Source: Eubacteriales bacterium
Lineage (GTDB): Bacteria > Bacillota_A > Clostridia > Christensenellales > Aristaeellaceae
Length of the DNA stretch: 19,697 nucleotides
Assembly (NCBI GenBank): GCA_028692205.1
Contig: JAQUXV010000013.1
Span: 1-19,697 of the forward strand
Direction of reading: 5' to 3'
Every line of letters starts with the position of its first letter. The stretch's first letter is position 1. This document shows positions 7,042-14,596 of the stretch, piece by piece. The notes beneath the pieces were generated by a model. That model was not told the DNA's origin. It did no database searches and saw only the letters and a program-made list of their open reading frames with translations. The translations under genes were made by a program, and so were the position numbers.

Positions 7042-8283
7042 ATGGAAACGAAAAGTGGACGGAGGCTTACATCAGCCGTTAAAGTCGTTATTTTATTCGG
7101 TGTTATCAGCCTGCTGGGAGATATGGTTTATGAAAGCGCTCGTGGTGCTAACAGTCAGTATTTCAATCTTCTGAGCATTACCGCAGCCCAGATTGGCTTG
7201 GTGTTCGGCATTGGAGAGTTCCTTGGGTATTTTTTAAGGCTATTGGCCGGCGTCCTGTCAGACAAGAGCGGCAAACACTGGATTTTCATTTTCATTGGAT
7301 ACGGTATGCTGCTCGTTGTGCCGTTTATGGGCTTTACGATGAACTGGAACATTCTCGTCATCCTCATTCTGATGGAGCGAATCGGAAAATCACTTCGTAA
7401 TCCCGCAAAGGATACGGTGTTGTCCGGGATTGCCGAGAACCAGGTCGGCACCGGGTTCGCCTTCGGCCTTCAGGAAGCCCTGGATCAGATCGGAGCTCTT
7501 GCCGGGCCTCTGATTTTTACATTGGTTTTTTTCCTGACAGGCAAAAACGGAATTGCAGAATACCAGTTAAGCTATAAACTGCTTTTCATTCCATTTGTCC
7601 TTCTGATGCTTTTTGTAGCCTATGCCTACCGCAGCATCAAACGAAACAACTTGATCACCGACATAAAAAAGAAGGAGTTCTGTTCCGACCGGCTCGGACC
7701 AATCTTCTGGATATATACGGCTTTTACATTTTTCTGTACCCTGGGGTTCGTCAATTTCAGTATCATAGGCTATCACCTGAAGGCAAACAATCTGATGTCC
7801 GATGGAAATATCACGCTGTTGTATTCGGGGGCTATGGCGGTGGACGCCGTGGCGGCCCTGCTGGTCGGCAAAGCGTATGACCGTATGAAAAAGAAGAAAG
7901 AAATGAAAACAGGTGGTCTTGCCGTTCTGATGATGATTCCTTTTATTACGCTGTTGCTGCCGTTCATGACCGTAAGCAGCTCAATAACGCTGATTATTGT
8001 CGGCATGGTGATCTTCGGTGTTGTCATGGGAACCCATGAAACCATTATGCGTTCGGCCATTGCGGATATTACGCCCTTTCATAAGCGCGGCACCAGTTAC
8101 GGCGTTTTCAACGCGGCCTACGGTCTGGCCTTATTGATCGGATCAGCATTGATGGGTTGGCTGTATGACCTGAATCAGCCGGGAATCATTATTGCGTTCA
8201 CCTGCGTCGCAGAAGTAATCGCCGTTTTCCTGTATTTCAAAATGGTGCATACGGTAAAAACGTGCGAGCGACAGAAAGGCTGA
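7042..8283 (+). CDS. MFS family transporter, probable efflux
   Basis: About 413 residues, 12 hydrophobic segments, with the MFS motif A GVLSDKSGKHW (70-80) between helices 2 and 3. The segment ERIGKSLRNPAKDTVLSG lies in the region of helix 4 to 5, and a long cytosolic loop splits the two six-helix halves (about 190-215). The substrate cannot be told; the family includes drug and metabolite exporters. I take the ATG at 7042 because GGGAG (7029-7033) sits eight bases before it; an upstream TTG at 7036 is too close to that site. It lies downstream of the HTH gene and converges with the DedA gene. Confidence 0.85.
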   Translation: METKSGRRLTSAVKVVILFGVISLLGDMVYESARGANSQYFNLLSITAAQIGLVFGIGEFLGYFLRLLAGVLSDKSGKHWIFIFIGYGMLLVVPFMGFTMNWNILVILILMERIGKSLRNPAKDTVLSGIAENQVGTGFAFGLQEALDQIGALAGPLIFTLVFFLTGKNGIAEYQLSYKLLFIPFVLLMLFVAYAYRSIKRNNLITDIKKKEFCSDRLGPIFWIYTAFTFFCTLGFVNFSIIGYHLKANNLMSDGNITLLYSGAMAVDAVAALLVGKAYDRMKKKKEMKTGGLAVLMMIPFITLLLPFMTVSSSITLIIVGMVIFGVVMGTHETIMRSAIADITPFHKRGTSYGVFNAAYGLALLIGSALMGWLYDLNQPGIIIAFTCVAEVIAVFLYFKMVHTVKTCERQKG

Positions 8284-8317
8284 TTATTACTACGATAAGG
8301 TTCATCCAATCAAAGAA

Positions 8318-8354
8318 GCGGCAGACAAATCGATCCATTAGAGTTGTCTGCCGC
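8318..8354 (-). terminator. Perfect 11-bp hairpin between convergent genes
   Basis: GCGGCAGACAA (8318-8328) pairs with TTGTCTGCCGC (8344-8354) around a 15-base loop. It lies between the ends of the MFS (+) and DedA (-) genes and may terminate both. On the reverse strand the stem is followed by TTCTTTG, weakly U-rich, so termination of the DedA operon is the better supported role. The arm resembles that of the hairpin at 4948-4980. Confidence 0.5.
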
Positions 8355-8367
8355 TATCGTTCAGTTC

Positions 8368-9000
8368 TTATTCCTTGTTTGAATCTTCGCGCCGGCTTTT
8401 TCTTTTTTTCTTAAACCAAATCACAAGCCCAATGACGATAACAGCCATAACAGCGAGTGCTATGTATGAATAAACATCCGTGTATTGCGTGATACGCTCC
8501 CATCCGGCTCCGGCAACGGCACCGAGATAAACTAAGACAACATTCCAAATGGCGGTGCCCAGCGTTGTGTACAGAAGGAATGGGCCTTGGTGCATATGCG
8601 CCATTCCTGCGGGAATGGAGATAAGGCTCCGGACAACGGGAATAAAACGGCAGAAAAAGACGGTGGATGTACCGCGCCGGAGGAACCAGCCTTCCGCACG
8701 CTTCACGTCTCCACTTTTTAGCCCCAGAACACGCCCCCATTTCCCGATGAGCCTTTCCATTTTTTCTGTGGGTAGCAGCCGACCGACGCCATAAAGAACA
8801 ATGGCTCCGGCCACTGAACCGATGGTCGCAAACAATACAACCATCCAGATATTCATATTGGTATACGTGGTCATAAAGCCCCCGAAAGTTAAAATCAACT
8901 CGGACGGTATTGGGGGAAATATATTTTCAATTGCAATGAGCAACGCAATACCGAGGTATCCAAACTGATTCATGAAGTTAATAATCCAATCTTGCATCAT
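8368..9000 (-). CDS. DedA family membrane protein (SNARE-associated/VTT domain)
   Basis: A 210-residue protein with the DedA hallmarks: ENIFPPIPSE near residues 25-34 in the first re-entrant region, and FFCRFIPVVRS with IPAGMAHM at 115-136, carrying the conserved arginines and glycine. A C-terminal helix (about 178-197) is followed by a very basic tail. Some DedA proteins are now known to return undecaprenyl phosphate to the cytosolic face of the membrane, which would fit its neighbours; others affect membrane potential or pH homeostasis. Start is one of two adjacent ATGs (9000 or 8997), preceded by AAAGGA. It is the last gene of a three-gene reverse-strand operon, 31 bases after the glycosidase. 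Confidence 0.9.
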   Translation of the reverse strand: MMQDWIINFMNQFGYLGIALLIAIENIFPPIPSELILTFGGFMTTYTNMNIWMVVLFATIGSVAGAIVLYGVGRLLPTEKMERLIGKWGRVLGLKSGDVKRAEGWFLRRGTSTVFFCRFIPVVRSLISIPAGMAHMHQGPFLLYTTLGTAIWNVVLVYLGAVAGAGWERITQYTDVYSYIALAVMAVIVIGLVIWFKKKRKSRREDSNKE

Positions 9001-9031
9001 CTAAGTCCTTTCGTCTTGGGTAAGCGGGAGG

Positions 9032-10024
9032 CTATTTTTCTGCAAAGTAAATAATGTCACTGCACTGTCGGCCCCCATGATAAGCCTGATTGACCGGGCT
9101 TCCCTCAAATATCATCATGGCCGTTTGCCCACCGTCCAGGTTGTAGGCGGTTTTGCAGCCCAGATCATAGAACACCGCGGACAGCTCGGCCAATGTCATT
9201 CCAACAGAATAACCGGGCTGCCTGCCGTCCACGACGACCAAACAGTAATGTCCCGGTTCATAGTAGCCTATGGCGCAGCGGGGATTGGCGGCTTTAGTGG
9301 TGAATTCTTCAATCGGTTGCCCGTTTTCAAGAAGCTCCGGACCATAAGACCATGCCTGGTATGCGTGCCGTTCAATCGCGTTATTTATGCTGAATTCATC
9401 TTCTGTATAGGTTTCCATCGTGCCATCATCAAACAGCACAGCGACATCGTCCCATAACGTATCTCGGTAAACTTTACCGTTGCGGATGACAATGCCCTCG
9501 GCGCGCGCGCTATAATAATCGCCTGTTACAGCAAGAATGGCACTATTATTCGCTGCCATTGTTACGGGATTTTCATGAATACCCTGACCGTATTGGTCAT
9601 ATGCAAAAGCGGTTCGGAAGGTATCAATGCTTTTAATCCATATATCCGCCACATAATAGGTGATTTCATTCTCCTGCACCTTGTTGATTGCGATGCGGAG
9701 CGTATCGCTTTGGTAGCTGTGCAGCGCTCCCGCGCCCGTGTCCTCATTGGGGAACACGGCAGAGAAATCGCCGGGGACGGAGGGTATAATCGTATTTTGA
9801 GGATTATTCGTACTCGCGTCTTGCGTAGGCATGTCTGAATGCGGCGTTTGCTCGACTTCCACATCCGGGGTTTCAACTGATACAATACTCGGTTTGGGCT
9901 CTCCGCTATCTCGGAAAAACATAAAGTAGGACAACGTGAATATGCCAATGGCGACGCAAATTACTGCGAAATATTTTAGAATAACATAATTTCTTTTAGT
10001 ATGCCTCTGGCGTTCTACAGGCAT
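9032..10024 (-). CDS. Membrane-anchored phosphodiester glycosidase (NAGPA domain), copy 3
   Basis: A 330-residue, more diverged paralogue of the genes at 656 and 2026. It has a short basic tail (1-12), a membrane helix (about 15-36), an acidic Pro/Thr linker (about 40-85) and a NAGPA domain (about 90-330). Signatures are NPRCAIGY (247-254), DGRQPGYS (266-273) and NLDGGQTA (295-302). The block that reads INGD in the other copies reads VTGDYY (166-171) here, so the asparagine is replaced by threonine. A cysteine stands where the others have NPRTA. These changes may mean a different sugar or lower activity. AAAGGGG lies about nine bases before the ATG. It is 30 bases downstream of the metallophosphoesterase, in the same operon. 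Confidence 0.87.
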   Translation of the reverse strand: MPVERQRHTKRNYVILKYFAVICVAIGIFTLSYFMFFRDSGEPKPSIVSVETPDVEVEQTPHSDMPTQDASTNNPQNTIIPSVPGDFSAVFPNEDTGAGALHSYQSDTLRIAINKVQENEITYYVADIWIKSIDTFRTAFAYDQYGQGIHENPVTMAANNSAILAVTGDYYSARAEGIVIRNGKVYRDTLWDDVAVLFDDGTMETYTEDEFSINNAIERHAYQAWSYGPELLENGQPIEEFTTKAANPRCAIGYYEPGHYCLVVVDGRQPGYSVGMTLAELSAVFYDLGCKTAYNLDGGQTAMMIFEGSPVNQAYHGGRQCSDIIYFAEK

Positions 10025-10054
10025 TGATTGAATCCCCTTTGCACATGCGTTTTT

Positions 10055-11143
10055 CTACTTGTAATCCCAAGGAAGCGTGAATTCCTCCAGTTCCTTCTTG
10101 CCATCATTGCAGATATAATCATCCAGATATGGCGAATAAGTATTGACGCTGATCGTGCGCTCAGTACGGTTAAAGGTCAAAAGGCCAAGATAGCCTCCGC
10201 CTGACTTTGATTCGTCCTGATAGTCCGCAACCATCTGATAGACCGTGCGGTCAGGTGTGCCATCCCCGTTATCGTCAAGCTGGACAGCCGTATGGTTCAC
10301 CCCATGCCTGTGCCCGCAGAGCACAAGTCCGACATTGGGGTTCTTTTTGACGACTTTTTCAAAAAGCACTCCGCCGTCTGTGGAAAATGATTCATCGGGA
10401 TCTATATAGCTGTGGAAGCAGAGGATAGCAAATCGATCCGAATATTGCTGCAATATTTCGTTTATCCATGTGATCGCGTCATCATCGACGCCATACCCCA
10501 TGCCATATCCCGTTGACATGAATATGACCGGAACATCTTCAATGCTGACGAGATCATAGCGGCCGCGCCCGCTTCGGTAAGCGCCGCCAAAGGTTGGCAA
10601 TGTTTCAAATCGCTTTTCTCCGAACAGCTCCAGATATGCGCCATATTCCTGGTTTGTGCCGTGTATATCGTGATTGCCCGCAACGACAAACAAAGGCACT
10701 TTACCTTCCAAAACGGATAATGCCTTTTTTGCATTTTCCCATTGCCGCATATCGTCAAAATTGTCTACAACGTCTCCTGTATGGAGAACATATTGTATGT
10801 TCAAGGCGTCTTGCTGGTCAACGATCCAGTTCGTCATGGATTCAAATATTTCAGGGTAGCTCCTTGAATACCCCTGCGTGTCGCTCATCCACACAATTGT
10901 TGCCGGCGGCCCCGCTTCGGGTGTTGCTGTCAAATCTGCCTCAAATGTGATGGGGTTGGAGGGTAAGCTTTGCATAGCGTTCGTCGGCAGAGCATGAATG
11001 GGTGTATCCGTTTCCGGGTTCTTTTCTTCCTGAGATGGTATCTGGAACGGATTAAGGATGATCAGCAAAAGCACGATAAAACAAAAAGTTATCGCTGGAG
11101 CCATGACTCCCCACCGGAGTTTCCCTTGTTGCTTTTTTCTCAT
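10055..11143 (-). CDS. Membrane-anchored calcineurin-like metallophosphoesterase
   Basis: A 362-residue protein: N-terminal membrane anchor (about 12-31), a linker (32-78) and an extracellular calcineurin-like domain. Metal-site motifs are visible in order: D88-T-Q, GD (123-124) with following D127, GNHD (156-159), H244 in CFHS, and GHRHG (277-281). The first motif is D-x-Q rather than the usual D-x-H. The domain should hydrolyse phosphomono- or diesters outside the membrane; the substrate is unknown. I chose the ATG at 11143 because GGAGG lies six bases upstream; the longer frame (to 11206) overlaps the promoter. First gene of the operon with the third glycosidase and DedA, under the phased promoter at 11172-11227. 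Confidence 0.85.
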   Translation of the reverse strand: MRKKQQGKLRWGVMAPAITFCFIVLLLIILNPFQIPSQEEKNPETDTPIHALPTNAMQSLPSNPITFEADLTATPEAGPPATIVWMSDTQGYSRSYPEIFESMTNWIVDQQDALNIQYVLHTGDVVDNFDDMRQWENAKKALSVLEGKVPLFVVAGNHDIHGTNQEYGAYLELFGEKRFETLPTFGGAYRSGRGRYDLVSIEDVPVIFMSTGYGMGYGVDDDAITWINEILQQYSDRFAILCFHSYIDPDESFSTDGGVLFEKVVKKNPNVGLVLCGHRHGVNHTAVQLDDNGDGTPDRTVYQMVADYQDESKSGGGYLGLLTFNRTERTISVNTYSPYLDDYICNDGKKELEEFTLPWDYK

Positions 11144-11171
11144 TGCCAACCTCCATAACAGCTTTTGAATT

Positions 11172-11227
11172 ATTATAGGCGGCGGAAATGATAGAAGCCG
11201 TATCACTGCATTAGAATTTGATTATAA
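11172..11227 (-). promoter_or_regulatory. Phased octamer array plus -10, reverse-strand promoter
   Basis: Read on the - strand: TTATAATC (11227-11220), TTCTAATG (11216-11209), a degenerate TGATACGG (11205-11198), CTATCATT (11194-11187), nine bases, then TATAAT (11177-11172). The 11-bp steps and the 9-bp gap to the -10 are the same as at 509-564 and 13336-13391. The transcript would start about 20 bases before the phosphoesterase ATG. Inferred target of the neighbouring response regulator. The first octamer covers the expected -35 zone of the divergent response-regulator promoter, so binding could also repress that gene. Confidence 0.65.
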
Positions 11228-11294
11228 AAAATGGTATGGTATAGATATAATGCAACCATTCAGGTAAAATTTAAAACGAAAGGCGGTGATTCCG
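11223..11294 (+). promoter_or_regulatory. Promoter and ribosome site of the two-component operon
   Basis: TATAAT at 11246-11251 is a perfect -10; the expected -35 place (11223-11228) reads TATAAA, far from consensus. The ribosome site AAGGCGGTGAT (11280-11290) differs in one base from a full complement to the 16S tail, and sets the start at the ATG at 11295 rather than the GTG at 11286 that lies within it. Confidence 0.55.
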
Positions 11295-11972
11295 ATGCGG
11301 ATACTGATCGTTGAAGATGAAGCGGAGATTGTCCGTTTCTTAAAATTGGAATTGGAGCATGAAGGCTACAAAATTATATCGGCATCCGATGGGAGAACCG
11401 GCCTTGACTTGGCGCTTAGCGAAAGCTTTGATTTAATCCTGCTCGATGTCATGCTTCCCGAGCTTAATGGAATTGAAGTGCTCCGACGTTTGCGACGGGA
11501 AAAGCATACGCCGGTTATTATGCTCACAGCGCGCGATACAATAGTGGACAAGGTAACCGGGTTGGATACCGGTGCGAACGATTATATCACAAAGCCTTTT
11601 CATATAGAGGAACTGCTCGCGCGTATCCGCGCGATTATGCGCACAGGCGCATATCAAACAATAGATTCAGAAATAATAAAAATTCATGATTTAGAATTAG
11701 ATACGGTACAACGGCTTGTTACACGCAGCGGGACAGCCGTTTCCCTGACAAAGACACAATATGATCTTTTGGAATATCTGATGCGCAACCGGAACGTGGT
11801 ACTCACGCGGGAGCAGATATTAAATAAAGTATGGGGCTATGATTATCTTGGCGACAGCAATGTGGTGGACGTATATATTCGGTATGTTCGCACTAAAATT
11901 GGCGATACGAACGGTGACAAGATAATCGAAACTGTCCGGGGGGTGGGATATGTTATACGGGAAAAAGCATAA
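11295..11972 (+). CDS. OmpR/PhoB-family response regulator
   Basis: A 225-residue regulator with a receiver domain (1-118) and an OmpR-type winged helix (about 126-223). The acidic pocket E7/D8, phosphoacceptor D51 (in LLDVMLP), T78 and K100 are all present. The DNA-binding half carries LTKTQYDLLEYLM and the recognition-helix/wing region ending IIETVRGVGYVI. It overlaps the kinase gene by 23 bases, so the two are co-translated. Phased octamers in three nearby promoters are its likely binding sites. The input signal is not evident; the target genes point to envelope or lipid-carrier stress. Confidence 0.95.
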   Translation: MRILIVEDEAEIVRFLKLELEHEGYKIISASDGRTGLDLALSESFDLILLDVMLPELNGIEVLRRLRREKHTPVIMLTARDTIVDKVTGLDTGANDYITKPFHIEELLARIRAIMRTGAYQTIDSEIIKIHDLELDTVQRLVTRSGTAVSLTKTQYDLLEYLMRNRNVVLTREQILNKVWGYDYLGDSNVVDVYIRYVRTKIGDTNGDKIIETVRGVGYVIREKA

Positions 11973-13341
11973 AGCAAGAAAAGGCACATTATCCAAACGG
12001 TTAGCCCGAACATATGCCTCATTCTTTGCCGGGCTTCTGTTTGTATTAAGCGTCGCTATATTTTTTTCCTTATCCAGTTTTCTCATCGACCGTCAGAGAC
12101 AATACATCGACAATACAATCGAGCTCGTTTCCGATCAGATCGTGGAGGAAATCTACGAAGGGGATGCGCTTGACGATGACAGGATATTGGCGGAGTTTAA
12201 CATCAATTGGAACTTGAACATGCTGCTTTCTGATTTATCCGGAAATGTGGTCAACCGCGTGCGGAATTTCCATATTGACGAGGCAACGCTCCCTCCGGCC
12301 AAGGAAAATCCGCAGCTCAAGCTGCTGGATGGCAAACAACTGGTACTTTGTTATGAGCATGTTGTCAGTGATGACAACACAATCTACGGCTCCTTGTATT
12401 TTGTACTCAACATGCAAACAGAACTGGAGTTTTTGAAGATGTTGGCCTTCCTGCTTGTTGGGGCTAATGTTGCAGGCGTATTGGCCGCTATCTTTGTTGG
12501 CTGGAAAACAAGCCGGAAAATGCTCGCCCCGATTGATCACATGATTTCCGACGCCAATACGATCAATAGCCAACGGCTGAACCGCCGCCTTGATGTTCCC
12601 GAAGCGGAGGATGAACTGCAAAAGCTATCCATGACGATCAACAGCATGCTGGATCGTATGGAGGAAGCCTTTCGCCTGCAAGGGCGCTTTGCAGCCGACG
12701 CTTCACACGAGCTGCGCACACCGCTTTCCATATTGCAGGGAAACGCTGACATGCTGGAACGTTGGGGGCGTAATGATCCTACTGTATTGGATGAGAGCAT
12801 CGCATCGATCCAAAAGCAAACGTCCTATATGAATAAGCTGGTGGATAATCTGCTGTTCCTTGCTCGCGGAGACAGCGGCACGCAGCAATTGAAAAAAGAG
12901 GCGTTTGACATTGGCTTGCTCCTGTATGAAATGGTAGAGGAACAATCATCCATCGATGAAGCGCACCATTATCATGTGAACGCTCCCGAAGACATCCGAC
13001 TGCTTGCAGACCGCAGCATGATCAAGCAGCTTCTCCATGCGCTGATAGACAATAGCGTCAAATACACCCCTGCGGGCGGGGATATTACTCTTTCCTGCAC
13101 GGAGCAGGACGACGGCATATCCATTTCGGTTGCCGACACAGGCATTGGTATGGAGCCGGAACACCTGGCTCATGTATTTGAGCGGTTTTATCGTGTTGAC
13201 CAGGCGCGCTTGCGAGCGACCGGCGGTATGGGACTCGGACTCTCTATTGTAAAGGCCATTGTGGATGTTCACGGCGGGAAGCTCCATGCGGACAGCGAAA
13301 AAGGAAAAGGCACGCATATAACGGCTACATTCTTAAAATAA
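11950..13341 (+). CDS. Membrane sensor histidine kinase, partner of the response regulator
   Basis: A 463-residue kinase: cytosolic basic N-terminus, membrane helix 1 (about 22-45), an extracytoplasmic sensor loop (about 46-164), membrane helix 2 (about 165-185), HAMP (186-238), and dimerisation domain with the phosphorylated His253 in SHELRTP. The ATP-binding domain shows N368 in DNSVKYTP, DTGIGM (396-401) and GGMGLGLS (425-432). All catalytic motifs are intact. The roughly 120-residue sensor loop matches no ligand domain I recognise. Start ATG follows GGGGGGTGGG inside the end of the regulator gene. Confidence 0.95.
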   Translation: MLYGKKHKARKGTLSKRLARTYASFFAGLLFVLSVAIFFSLSSFLIDRQRQYIDNTIELVSDQIVEEIYEGDALDDDRILAEFNINWNLNMLLSDLSGNVVNRVRNFHIDEATLPPAKENPQLKLLDGKQLVLCYEHVVSDDNTIYGSLYFVLNMQTELEFLKMLAFLLVGANVAGVLAAIFVGWKTSRKMLAPIDHMISDANTINSQRLNRRLDVPEAEDELQKLSMTINSMLDRMEEAFRLQGRFAADASHELRTPLSILQGNADMLERWGRNDPTVLDESIASIQKQTSYMNKLVDNLLFLARGDSGTQQLKKEAFDIGLLLYEMVEEQSSIDEAHHYHVNAPEDIRLLADRSMIKQLLHALIDNSVKYTPAGGDITLSCTEQDDGISISVADTGIGMEPEHLAHVFERFYRVDQARLRATGGMGLGLSIVKAIVDVHGGKLHADSEKGKGTHITATFLK

Positions 13342-13391
13342 TCGACATGTCATCTATATCTAATGAGATTCTCATCTGACACATGTATGAT
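13336..13391 (+). promoter_or_regulatory. Phased octamer array plus -10 before GT2-GtrA gene
   Basis: AAATAATC (13336-13343, weak, overlapping the kinase stop), ATGTCATC (13347-13354), ATCTAATG (13358-13365) and TTCTCATC (13369-13376) are spaced exactly 11 bp apart, then nine bases, then TATGAT (13386-13391). Same architecture as the promoters at 509-564 and 11172-11227. It suggests that the glycosyltransferase gene has its own activated promoter and does not rely only on read-through from the kinase. Confidence 0.65.
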
Positions 13392-13427
13392 GATCCATCA
13401 TACTGCAAGAAGGGAATCTTGTTTTGA

Positions 13428-14438
13428 ATGTGCGTAAAGGTGCTGATACCGGCCTATAAACCCGACGATAAATTGCTTCCCCTAATTGAGCAACTAATAC
13501 CCTTTGTGGGCATATTTGTTGTGGATGATGGCAGTGGGCCGGAATTCTCTTCTGTGTTTCAAAAAGCGCAGCAACTTGGCGCAACGGTTCTTCACCATGA
13601 ACAGAATCGCGGTAAAGGCGCTGCGCTTAAAACAGGCATCCGGTATGTTAGCGAACATGAACAAGGGACAAGCTTTGTTACTGCCGATGCTGATGGGCAA
13701 CATAGCCCCCATGATATTCTGCGCGTAATAGAAATGATGAAAGCATCTCCTGAAACCTTGGTACTGGGCGCGCGCGACATCAAAAAAATGCCGTTGCGAT
13801 CCTATCTGGGCAACTCCATTACGCGATTCTTTTTCCGGCTGAGTACCAGACTGGATATATCCGATACGCAAACCGGCTTGCGAGGTCTGCCATATACGCT
13901 TTTTGATCGGTTGCTTTGTGTTGAGGGTAATCGGTATGAATATGAAATGAACATGCTGCTTTCACTCAGAGAGTGGAATGTATCGTTTACGGAGATTCCC
14001 ATTGACACGATCTACATTGATGAGAATGAGCGGACACATTTCCATGCGGTGCGCGACGGTATGCGGGTATTCTCCCGCGTGTTAAAATATTGCGCATCAT
14101 CTGTCATATCGGCTGTACTCGATTTTGGACTATACGCTTTATTCCTTTTATGGTTTCCTACAATATACGCTTACATCTTTGCGCGTGTTGTCAGCGCCAT
14201 TGCCAATTATCAGCTTAACAGGCGTATTGTGTTTCGCGCCAAAGGTTCGGTTCGCAGTGCCGTTGGCTATTTCTTGTTAGCACTGTCTGTCATTGCGGCA
14301 GGCAGCGTGAGCGTTCATTTTCTAGTACAGATCGGGTTCAACAAGGTACTTTCTAAGGTATTTGTAGATAGCTTTCTGTTTATATGCAATTACCTGCTGC
14401 AAAAGAAGATTGTGTTTCGGAAAGGGAAGCAAGGGTAA
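13428..14438 (+). CDS. GT2 glycosyltransferase fused to GtrA-like membrane domain
   Basis: A 336-residue fusion. Residues 1-215 are a DPM1/GtrB-like family 2 glycosyltransferase: VVDDGSG (31-37), RGKGAALKTG (61-70), the metal-binding DADGQH (87-92) and DTQTGLRG (146-153). Residues about 220-330 are a four-helix GtrA-like domain with its characteristic NYQLNRRIVF (260-269) and NYLLQKKIVF (321-330) signatures. GT2 enzymes of this type transfer a sugar from a nucleotide onto undecaprenyl phosphate; GtrA proteins are thought to move the product across the membrane. One polypeptide could thus make and flip an undecaprenyl-phosphate sugar. A stop codon lies directly before the ATG; AAGAAGGG lies about 14 bases upstream, a long spacing. 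Promoter at 13336-13391. Confidence 0.9.
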   Translation: MCVKVLIPAYKPDDKLLPLIEQLIPFVGIFVVDDGSGPEFSSVFQKAQQLGATVLHHEQNRGKGAALKTGIRYVSEHEQGTSFVTADADGQHSPHDILRVIEMMKASPETLVLGARDIKKMPLRSYLGNSITRFFFRLSTRLDISDTQTGLRGLPYTLFDRLLCVEGNRYEYEMNMLLSLREWNVSFTEIPIDTIYIDENERTHFHAVRDGMRVFSRVLKYCASSVISAVLDFGLYALFLLWFPTIYAYIFARVVSAIANYQLNRRIVFRAKGSVRSAVGYFLLALSVIAAGSVSVHFLVQIGFNKVLSKVFVDSFLFICNYLLQKKIVFRKGKQG

Positions 14439-14595
14439 ATCAAATAGTTTACGGCAGCACTTATAATGTAAATAAATAATTTATGACTGTATCAACATCG
14501 ATCAAGATACTGCTTGTTGCGGAAAAACTACAGCTTTTCCTCGCTGATTTCTTGAAACAGGCCGCAAAACAGGACATTCCCGCATCCCAAAAGCA
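14439..14595. other. Probable left boundary zone of the mobilizable element
   Basis: Base composition changes here, from AT-rich sequence after the glycosyltransferase gene to the more GC-rich relaxase region. It contains an interrupted dyad at 14489-14510 (GTATC, three bases, ATCGAT, three bases, GATAC) and a small stem GGAAAA/TTTTCC (14521-14540). Large serine recombinases use short imperfect dyads as attachment sites, so the former is a candidate end. Without the other end no attachment core can be assigned. Confidence 0.3.
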
Positions 14596-14596
14596 T
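14528..14596 (-). CDS. Possible 22-residue peptide overlapping relaxase stop
   Basis: The relaxase stop and an ATG overlap as TGATG, with GAGAGG just before, a classic translational-coupling arrangement. The frame encodes only 22 residues and ends in TAG at 14528-14530. It could be the stump of a longer gene cut off at the end of the element, or chance. Confidence 0.25.
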   Translation of the reverse strand: MLLGCGNVLFCGLFQEISEEKL

